7,874 bases of DNA from an uncultured Bacilli bacterium. GTDB taxonomy: Bacteria; Bacillota_I; Bacilli_A; RF39; UBA660. Where the stretch lies: positions 29,609 through 37,482 of the forward strand of contig CAJTKV010000018.1 in assembly GCA_910577075.1 (NCBI GenBank), written 5' to 3'. Positions 1 through 5,595 of this stretch are shown here, piece by piece. The first letter of the stretch is position 1. Each line of letters opens with the position of its first letter. A program made the translations under genes and the position numbers. The notes beneath the pieces are model-generated. The model made no database searches, had not been told where the DNA came from, and saw only the letters and a list, made by a program, of their open reading frames with translations.

Positions 1-621
1 TTGATACCGAATAAAATTTTTGATATATTTAATAATTTATTTCCCATGGTATTTCTCTTTACAATTGTCATATCTGTGATTAGAATAACTAGCTTAATCT
101 ATGCCAAAGAAAAAATTATTATCTATAAAGAGTTAAAGACTCTTGTAGCTATAATTTACATATTTTCTTTATTTTATCTCGTAACAACGACTGATTTTGA
201 AAGTTATTCTAATAACTTTATTCCTTTTAAAGAGATGACACGCTACCATTTCTCCAGTAAATTATTTTTTAGAAATGTCATTGGCAACATTGTTTTATTC
301 GTTCCCTTTGGCTATATAGTTACTGATATGATTACAGAAAAGGCGAAAAAATGTCATTTTCTAATTCCTACAATAATAACCTTTTTAACCTCTCTTATTA
401 TTGAATTAATTCAAATGAATATTGGAAGAAGTTTTGATATAGATGACATTCTTCTTAATTTTGTCGGGGGCTTTATTGGTTATCTTATATTTATTGCTAT
501 TCATGCTCTTTTTAAACACATAAAAAACGAGAAAAGGCTAAATTTTATAAAAGCTTTATTGATATGTGTTTTAATCATTGGAGTATGTTTGGGCGTTTAT
601 GTGTTAGGAGTGTATTATTAG
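1..621 (+). CDS. VanZ-family integral membrane protein (start uncertain, at window edge)
   Basis: Small multi-pass membrane protein of the VanZ-like family, named after the teicoplanin-resistance gene vanZ; most members have no known function. About six hydrophobic segments are visible (residues about 15-34, 45-63, 91-110, 120-137, 151-171, 183-203). Family signatures are present: N96 followed by VPFG (101-104), E135 and Q138 in the fourth helix, then GRSFD (142-146), D148/D149 and N153 with GG at 156-157. The frame is open from base 1, which reads TTG, so the true start may be this TTG, ATG at 46 (residue 16), or upstream of the window. The stop codon (619-621) abuts the ATG of ybeY, so the two are probably cotranscribed. 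No resistance role should be read into the family name. Confidence 0.8.
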   Translation: MIPNKIFDIFNNLFPMVFLFTIVISVIRITSLIYAKEKIIIYKELKTLVAIIYIFSLFYLVTTTDFESYSNNFIPFKEMTRYHFSSKLFFRNVIGNIVLFVPFGYIVTDMITEKAKKCHFLIPTIITFLTSLIIELIQMNIGRSFDIDDILLNFVGGFIGYLIFIAIHALFKHIKNEKRLNFIKALLICVLIIGVCLGVYVLGVYY

Positions 622-1065
622 ATGAATAATTTTGATATAATTGACGAATTTGGCTGTGATTTTGATTATAAATATCTCGATGAGGTCATAAATTATACTT
701 TAAAAAAGATGGATGTTAAGGATGCCTATCTATCTATTATCTTTATAAGTGATGAAGTTATGCATAAGTATAATCTAGAATATCGTGACATTGATCGTAC
801 GACGGATGTCTTAAGTTTTGCTTTAGAGGATAATCAAACTTACAAAACAGAAATTCGGCAACTTGGTGATATTTTTATATCGATTCCTAAAATGCAAGCA
901 CAAGCCAAGGAATATGGACATTCTGAAAAGCGCGAACTTTCCTTTTTAGTCGTTCATGGCGTGCTTCATCTACTGGGGTATGATCATACCCGAAGCAAAG
1001 AGGAAGAGAAACTTCAATTTGGTTTACAAGATGAGATTTTAAATGAATTAAATATAATTGTATGA
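622..1065 (+). CDS. ybeY: Endoribonuclease/rRNA maturation factor YbeY
   Basis: Cytoplasmic zinc metalloprotein of the UPF0054/YbeY family, needed in many bacteria for 16S rRNA 3'-end maturation and ribosome quality control. At 147 residues it has typical length. The diagnostic metal-binding motif H-x3-H-x5-H is complete: H112, H116 and H122 within HGVLHLLGYDH. The conserved R59 region (DRTTDVLSF, 58-66) and the LGDIFIS strand (81-87) are also present. The ATG directly follows the TAG stop of the VanZ-like gene, with an AGGAG ribosome-binding site at 606-610 inside that gene, so translation is likely coupled. The neighbour era is also a ribosome-assembly gene, a common Firmicutes pairing, although phoH, dgkA and cdd, often found nearby, are not visible here. 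Ends with TGA. Confidence 0.96.
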   Translation: MNNFDIIDEFGCDFDYKYLDEVINYTLKKMDVKDAYLSIIFISDEVMHKYNLEYRDIDRTTDVLSFALEDNQTYKTEIRQLGDIFISIPKMQAQAKEYGHSEKRELSFLVVHGVLHLLGYDHTRSKEEEKLQFGLQDEILNELNIIV

Positions 1066-1071
1066 TATAAT
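1043..1071 (+). promoter_or_regulatory. Candidate extended -10 promoter for era
   Basis: A perfect TATAAT at 1066-1071 is preceded by TG at 1063-1064, giving an extended -10 (TGATATAAT). Seventeen bases upstream is ATGAAT (1043-1048), only a 3/6 match to TTGACA. Transcription would start near 1078 and leave a leader of about 20 bases carrying the era ribosome-binding site. The candidate overlaps the ybeY stop. TATAAT-like words are common in AT-rich DNA (another lies at 1053-1058), so this is tentative, and era may simply be read through from ybeY. Confidence 0.35.
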
Positions 1072-1097
1072 TATTAGTGGTAAAAGGAAGTGGTAGT

Positions 1098-1979
1098 ATG
1101 AAAAGTGGATTTATTAGTATAGTAGGAAGACCAAATACGGGAAAAAGTACTTTGATAAACACTATTATAAATAAAAAGATAGCAATTGTTTCCAATGTAG
1201 CTGGTACAACCCGCAACACAATACAAGGCGTATATCATGACGATGATACCCAAATCGTCTTTGTCGATACTCCAGGTATTCATAAAGCTTCTGATAAATT
1301 AGGCAAGCATCTAAATAAACAATCCTATGAATCTTTAGAGGATATCGATGCGATTCTCTTTGTTGTCGATGCATCAACTGGCTTAGGAAAGGGCGACAAA
1401 TTTATAATTGAAGCTCTAAAACATACGACCGTTCCTGTTATTCTTGTCCTAAATAAAATTGATAAGATAACCCAAGAGGGCATCATGAATGCTATAATTA
1501 CTTATAAAGATTTATACGATTTTGCCGATATCATCCCTATAAGTGCTCTAAAAAAGGATAATATCAATAGATTAATTGAATTGACCAAAAACTATCTAAG
1601 TGACAATATCAAATACTATGATGATGATACGATTACGAATAATGATGAATATTTTATGATTCAAGAATTAGTAAGAGAAAAGATATTGAATTTAACTAAT
1701 GATGAAGTACCACACTCCGTTACGTGTGTGCTTACACAATACAAGGAAAAAGCCAATATCATCGAGATGTCCGTTGATATTATTGTTACGAGAGATTCTT
1801 TAAAAAAGATCATCATTGGCAAGCAGGGGAATATGCTAAAAACTATTGGTACTGAAGCAAGGGTCGATATTGAACGTATGTTGGGAAAACAAGTTTATTT
1901 GGAATTATACGTAAAAACCGTTAAGAATTGGCGCAATAAGGAAAAATATCTGTTAGAGTTAGGATTTAATGAGAAATAA
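1098..1979 (+). CDS. era: GTPase Era
   Basis: Ras-like GTPase with a C-terminal KH domain that binds near the 3' end of 16S rRNA during 30S assembly. All G motifs are visible (numbered from ATG 1098): G1 GRPNTGKST (10-18), G2 around GTTRNT (36-41), G3 DTPG (57-60), G4 NKID (119-122), G5 SAL (149-151). The KH domain spans about 200-290, with the RNA-binding GKQG loop at 241-244. The ATG at 1098 gives 293 residues, close to the usual length of about 300. The upstream in-frame GTG at 1077 is rejected because the ribosome-binding site AAGGAAGTG (1084-1092) lies between the two and fits only the ATG; the extra residues would be unconserved. The unknown 447-residue gene starts two bases after the stop. 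Confidence 0.97.
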   Translation: MKSGFISIVGRPNTGKSTLINTIINKKIAIVSNVAGTTRNTIQGVYHDDDTQIVFVDTPGIHKASDKLGKHLNKQSYESLEDIDAILFVVDASTGLGKGDKFIIEALKHTTVPVILVLNKIDKITQEGIMNAIITYKDLYDFADIIPISALKKDNINRLIELTKNYLSDNIKYYDDDTITNNDEYFMIQELVREKILNLTNDEVPHSVTCVLTQYKEKANIIEMSVDIIVTRDSLKKIIIGKQGNMLKTIGTEARVDIERMLGKQVYLELYVKTVKNWRNKEKYLLELGFNEK

Positions 1980-1981
1980 AT

Positions 1982-3325
1982 ATGGCCACAGAATTAGAAT
2001 TAAAAAGAGGACAAGAATTATTTAATGCGTTACTTAGAAATGAAGGATTAGAGGCATCTCTTCTTCCTTATTTAGATAGATATCGCAAGGAAGATGGAAA
2101 AAATTATAACTTTTCCATCATTTTAAAATATCTTCAGTTATATACGCGAGGGCCATCAATTACCAAAGAAGACGCCGTGCGCTTTAATAAATTGCGCAGT
2201 ATATCTAAAGAAAAACTCCTAAGCCGCGGTAAAGAGATATGTGATACCCAAATCGCCAATAACTTTAGAGTTGTCTCTCTTGAGCCATTAGGAGCTAAGT
2301 ATGCCCTAGAAGACAAGAGATATTTACCTTATTCCCAAGTAATACTGAACAGGATGCGCAAAGCTTATTTAGAGGTTGCCAGTCCCGAATATTTAAAAAA
2401 ATATAATGAAGCCTTGGAATTAGCTAAAAGGACGAGCATACAAGGTTTAGATTTTGAAGTTATCAAGACCATTGTTGGTATGAATGATTTCCCAAAATCA
2501 TTAGAATATCTAAATTCTCATGGTATTAGCTACGAAGAATTAAAAGCCCTTCGTAATGCCTATTTTCAACTATATCCTGAAGATATAACGTCTCGTATGG
2601 CTATTGATACTATTGAGGATTTAATGCTTGAAAGAAGAAATAAAGAGACAATCGAAAAAGTTAGAACCGCTAATATCCAACGAAATCAGGAGAAACACGA
2701 TCGAAAAATCGCGAAAATAAAATCTGCCCTAATTAGTTATATCAATTCTGATAAGGATAATCTTTTAGAAATCGTAAAAGAGGCCGATTACTCATCAACC
2801 AAATACTTCTATGAAGTTCTAAATGAGGAAAAAGACAAAGGCGATAAAGAACTAAAAGATCTATATGAAAAATTCTTAGCTAAAGATGCCTCTTTTTCCG
2901 AGGAGCGCAAGCACTTAGCCAAAACTTTAGAGGACTACTACGAATCAGGCGTCTATTATGGCACCGAAAATCGTCGCATGAGTCTATATGATTATTACAA
3001 ATTAACTGATAAAGACATAAAGGAAGTTCGCAAAATTTTAAGAACATATCTTCCCGTAGGAAAAGCCAATAAAATCGGCATCTTTTTGGGAGAATTAACC
3101 ATTGCCGGTAAATTTTCTGATCGCGAATCTTTCCTTGCTCAATTAAAATATTCATTTCCTAATATGGATAAAGTCGAACGCGATAGCATTATCGATTACA
3201 TTGAAGAGATGAATTGGCCATACTCTGTGAAGCTATTTAAAGACATCTGGGGACTTTTGGTAGACGGCTTAATAACCTTACCGGAAAAAACTGCTAAAAG
3301 CGCCAATAATTTGAATAAACTATAA
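1982..3325 (+). CDS. Hypothetical protein, probably all-helical and cytoplasmic
   Basis: I do not recognise this 447-residue protein. It has no signal peptide and no membrane segment, is very rich in Lys, Glu, Leu and Tyr, and reads as helical throughout. Residues about 212-250 are strongly basic and amphipathic (a run of R/K/E/Q), possibly a coiled coil or nucleic-acid-facing helix. Segments about 158-202 and 261-302 share a loose pattern (I-x-x-I-V near the start, then E-L-K-x-L, then an aromatic), which suggests degenerate helical repeats; this is inference. It starts two bases after the era stop with only a weak ribosome-binding site (GAGA at 1971-1974), so translation probably depends on reinitiation from era. 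The neighbours suggest ribosome or RNA work only by association. It interrupts the usual era - yqzL - recO order. No phage or mobile-element gene flanks it. Confidence 0.85.
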   Translation: MATELELKRGQELFNALLRNEGLEASLLPYLDRYRKEDGKNYNFSIILKYLQLYTRGPSITKEDAVRFNKLRSISKEKLLSRGKEICDTQIANNFRVVSLEPLGAKYALEDKRYLPYSQVILNRMRKAYLEVASPEYLKKYNEALELAKRTSIQGLDFEVIKTIVGMNDFPKSLEYLNSHGISYEELKALRNAYFQLYPEDITSRMAIDTIEDLMLERRNKETIEKVRTANIQRNQEKHDRKIAKIKSALISYINSDKDNLLEIVKEADYSSTKYFYEVLNEEKDKGDKELKDLYEKFLAKDASFSEERKHLAKTLEDYYESGVYYGTENRRMSLYDYYKLTDKDIKEVRKILRTYLPVGKANKIGIFLGELTIAGKFSDRESFLAQLKYSFPNMDKVERDSIIDYIEEMNWPYSVKLFKDIWGLLVDGLITLPEKTAKSANNLNKL

Positions 3326-3365
3326 ATAATCCACCCATTATATAAATAGAAAGGGTGTATAAATT

Positions 3366-3443
3366 ATGACAAAAGAGGAAGCTTGGGAAAAATTTAAAAA
3401 AACCGGCAAAATAAAATACTATTTAGAATATAAAAAGAAGTGA
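3366..3443 (+). CDS. YqzL-like microprotein (25 residues)
   Basis: A 25-codon frame, ATG at 3366 to TGA at 3441-3443, with a good ribosome-binding site AAGGGTG (3351-3357) eight bases upstream. The peptide carries W7, a KF-x-K-TG-K-I core (9-16) and YYLEYK near the end. This matches my memory of the YqzL family, small proteins encoded just upstream of recO in Bacillus, with a pattern W-x-x-F-x-x-TG-x-I-x-x-Y-L-x-Y-K. Position and sequence agree, so I call it a YqzL homologue reduced to its core (the Bacillus protein is about 47 residues). Function is unknown for the family. Its stop overlaps the recO ribosome-binding site, so it may act partly as a coupling cistron for recO. Confidence 0.8.
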   Translation: MTKEEAWEKFKKTGKIKYYLEYKKK

Positions 3444-3447
3444 TATT

Positions 3448-4176
3448 ATGCTTAAAAGTATTACAGGAATCGTCGTATCAGAAACTGCCTTTAAGGAAAA
3501 TTCTAAGATACTAAATATCCTAACAGAAGAGGGAATAATTGGCGTTACTTCCAAGGGTTGTAAAAACTTAAAAAGTCCCCTAAGAACTGTTTCTCAAAAA
3601 TTAATCTATGGGGAATTTACTATTTACTACAATGAAAATCGTCTATCTACTCTTAAAGAGGGAGTTTTACTCGACAATTTCAATAATATTAAGACCAATT
3701 TAGAACTTATCTCCTATTTGACATATATAACGGAGTTAGTTACGCAAGTCGTTAAGCAAAATAACTCTAAGGATATTTATAACATGTATATGGCTACTGT
3801 CAAGAAAATTGATGCTGGATTAAATCCCAAAGTAATGATGAATATTCTAGAAATCAAATTACTCGATTATCTCGGAGTAGGAATAAGTCTAAATAGTTGC
3901 GCTAAATGTGGTAGTACGAAAAATATCATTACAATTGATCCTGATGTCGGTGGATATCTCTGCAGCAACTGCCGAACCAACGAAATTATCTATGACGAAA
4001 AAACGCGCAAGATGCTGAGAATGTATTATCTCGTCGATATTGAATCGGTTAAAGAATTAAAAATTAAGGATTATGTTGTCGATAATATTAATCATTTCTT
4101 AAGCGTCTATTATGACCGCTATACGGGTTTATATATTCATAGTAAAGAATTTCTCAATAGAACCATTAACTATTAA
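3448..4176 (+). CDS. recO: DNA repair protein RecO
   Basis: RecO, the RecF-pathway mediator that binds SSB-coated single-stranded DNA, promotes RecA loading with RecR and anneals strands. The 242-residue protein shows the family layout: an N-terminal OB-fold beginning LKSITGIVV (about 1-80), a helical middle (about 80-150), a four-cysteine zinc site (C151, C154, C172, C175, with DPDVGGYLC between the pairs) and a helical C-terminus. The start is ATG 3448, four bases after the yqzL-like stop, with ribosome-binding site AGAAGTGA (3436-3443) overlapping that stop. Bacillota RecO often keep the four-cysteine zinc site, as here. The stop codon TAA (4174-4176) is part of the following terminator hairpin, so recO is the last gene of this unit. 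Confidence 0.95.
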   Translation: MLKSITGIVVSETAFKENSKILNILTEEGIIGVTSKGCKNLKSPLRTVSQKLIYGEFTIYYNENRLSTLKEGVLLDNFNNIKTNLELISYLTYITELVTQVVKQNNSKDIYNMYMATVKKIDAGLNPKVMMNILEIKLLDYLGVGISLNSCAKCGSTKNIITIDPDVGGYLCSNCRTNEIIYDEKTRKMLRMYYLVDIESVKELKIKDYVVDNINHFLSVYYDRYTGLYIHSKEFLNRTINY

Positions 4177-4200
4177 GACTTTTACAAGTCTTTTTATTTT
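4175..4200 (+). terminator. Rho-independent terminator after recO
   Basis: A perfect 7-bp stem AAGACTT (4175-4181) / AAGTCTT (4186-4192) with a 4-base loop TTAC is followed by TTTATTTT. The stem is AT-rich, with only two G-C pairs, so it may be leaky. The left arm begins inside the recO stop codon. The same bases also carry the -35 box of the next gene. Confidence 0.7.
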
Positions 4201-4208
4201 GTTATAAT
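4181..4208 (+). promoter_or_regulatory. Promoter for the 4227-5507 gene, overlapping the recO terminator
   Basis: TTTACA (4181-4186, 5/6 to TTGACA) is separated by 16 bases from a perfect TATAAT (4203-4208), which has an extended -10 TG at 4200-4201. This is the best promoter in the window. The expected start is near 4215, leaving a leader of about 12 bases. The -35 hexamer spans the loop and one base on each side of the terminator stem, so one stretch serves to end recO transcripts and start the next. Confidence 0.7.
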
Positions 4209-4215
4209 GGATAAT

Positions 4216-4223
4216 AGGTGAAG
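4216..4223 (+). promoter_or_regulatory. Ribosome-binding site deciding the ATG 4227 start
   Basis: AGGTGAAG lies 3-6 bases upstream of ATG 4227. An in-frame GTG at 4218 sits within this site and only about three bases after the predicted transcription start, so it would have no ribosome-binding site of its own. ATG 4227 is therefore the better start. Confidence 0.65.
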
Positions 4224-4226
4224 CAT

Positions 4227-5507
4227 ATGTTGTTTTTTAAAAGCAAAGAGGAAAGAGAAATACTAAAAAGGATGGACGAGGAAGAAAAGGCCTTAGAGCA
4301 AGAAGTCGATGCTGCCATGCCCAAGGAAAAAGTAAAATTAGTAGATCTTATTTTTGATGAAGATGAAGAAGAAAAAGAATTAGAAGAATATATGACTGAT
4401 GCTGAAAAAGAGGAAATGGCCGAGTATAAAAAGGAAAATAAGCACCTTATTATTATCGTAGGAAGCATTTTAGGAACAATCGGCATTTCCCTTTTTGTCT
4501 TTTTATTTTTCTTTTCGGAAGCCATCAAGTCTGATTTATTGAAAGTAACTCTTCCCATCATGGAAGACTATTACCAAGAAAAATATAATACAAAACTTAA
4601 CTATTTTACTATTGATTATTTATGTCAAAAAATCGATTCCAAGGAAGAATGCTCGAACATTGCTCATTTAACGACGAAGGAAAATCGCCATATAATGGCA
4701 ATTGATAATAAAATGTTAGGTGATGATATTAATTCTGATAAGATTACTAATGAATATAACGATTATATGCATAATCGGCTAGCTGAATTAGATATCATTG
4801 GCAACAGTGCCATATTAAGTTATGAGGATTACTACTTAAATTATAATATTCATGCCGATTATATTAAGGTCTTGCCATCCGATTTATCCCTAGATTCCCT
4901 AATAAATAGTAAAAAACTTACCATAACCGATGTCATAACGTATCAAGGACTTTATAATTACAACTATGTCAAAAATTTTCTAAGTAACTTTAGCCAAGAT
5001 TCTGTGATTTATTTAATTGGTACGAAAAACGGTATTCCCTCATCCTTGCAGATAGTATCATCTAAATACCACTACGAATTTAACATAACAGCTACATTAG
5101 AATTGGAAAAAAAGATAACTTATTATGAATTAGATCGTTCGAAAAATAATGTATCTAATTTAGTGGTAAAGCATATCAACGAAAATGACATCAAGACCCT
5201 AAATAACTATAATATAACCAATGCCTATGGCTTTCAAATTGAAAGTCAAAGGAGTTATAATCGTGATGAAAATTTGCCCAATTATTACTTTATGCGTCTA
5301 GATGATGCTACTTTCTCAGAATCAAATATCTATGAGTTTTCCATGAGCAATTATGGCTCAAATTATGAGGAATTAAAGGAAGAAGAGTATATTCCCGTTA
5401 TCACTTATCGCTCAGGATCTTCAACTTATATCATCAGTAATTCGAATATCGGCATAGGAAATATTCAAGAAAAAGAGGGATTCCTATGTAAATTAGGGCT
5501 ATGTTGA
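4227..5507 (+). CDS. Hypothetical single-pass membrane protein with acidic cytoplasmic tail
   Basis: I do not recognise the family. The 426-residue protein has an N-terminal highly charged, predominantly acidic helical region (1-73, with runs of D/E such as EDEEEKELEE), one membrane segment (about 74-96, LIIIVGSILG onward) and a long C-terminal domain (97-426) rich in Tyr, Asn, Ser and Ile. No cleavage site is apparent, so a membrane-anchored protein with N-in, C-out topology is likely. The external domain has four cysteines in two close pairs, C133/C142 and C421/C426, the last residue being Cys; these could form disulfides. There is no LPXTG motif or recognisable catalytic motif. It has its own promoter, stands between recO and alaS and ends with TGA. 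A surface or envelope role is inference from topology only. Confidence 0.85.
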   Translation: MLFFKSKEEREILKRMDEEEKALEQEVDAAMPKEKVKLVDLIFDEDEEEKELEEYMTDAEKEEMAEYKKENKHLIIIVGSILGTIGISLFVFLFFFSEAIKSDLLKVTLPIMEDYYQEKYNTKLNYFTIDYLCQKIDSKEECSNIAHLTTKENRHIMAIDNKMLGDDINSDKITNEYNDYMHNRLAELDIIGNSAILSYEDYYLNYNIHADYIKVLPSDLSLDSLINSKKLTITDVITYQGLYNYNYVKNFLSNFSQDSVIYLIGTKNGIPSSLQIVSSKYHYEFNITATLELEKKITYYELDRSKNNVSNLVVKHINENDIKTLNNYNITNAYGFQIESQRSYNRDENLPNYYFMRLDDATFSESNIYEFSMSNYGSNYEELKEEEYIPVITYRSGSSTYIISNSNIGIGNIQEKEGFLCKLGLC

Positions 5508-5540
5508 GTAAAAAATATAGCATTAATAATAAAAACATTA

Positions 5541-5546
5541 TATAAT
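5541..5546 (+). promoter_or_regulatory. Candidate -10 box for alaS-mscL
   Basis: A perfect TATAAT lies 50 bases before the alaS ATG in the only sizeable gap on this side. The best -35 partner is poor: ATAGCA at 5517-5522, 3/6 with an 18-base spacer. A second extended -10-like word, TGATAAAAT, lies at 5561-5569, also without a good -35. No terminator hairpin separates the upstream gene, so read-through is possible too. The leader would be about 40 bases, too short for a T-box. Confidence 0.4.
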
Positions 5547-5595
5547 ACAAGAGAATTTCGTGATAAAATGATTTAAAGGAAAAGGATGATTTTTA

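Noticed and set aside
1..621. Glycopeptide-resistance gene
   Set aside because: The VanZ fold is widespread outside van operons. No vanA/B-type ligase, vanH or vanX is nearby, and the neighbours are housekeeping genes.
1077..1097. GTG start for era giving a 300-residue protein
   Set aside because: The ribosome-binding site lies between this GTG and ATG 1098, and the added residues (VKGSGS) are just translated ribosome-binding-site sequence.
887..1377. Several overlapping minus-strand open frames opposite ybeY and era
   Set aside because: They overlap well-supported genes, have low-complexity or implausible composition and lack start signals.
4202..4561. Antisense open frame of 119 codons opposite the acidic tail of the 4227-5507 gene
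   Set aside because: It is Ser/Phe-rich because it is the reverse complement of Glu/Lys/Asp codons. It has no ribosome-binding site and no recognisable domain.
5508..5595. T-box riboswitch upstream of alaS
   Set aside because: The gap is only 88 bases, with a TATAAT at 5541; no Stem I, no T-box consensus and no terminator hairpin are present.
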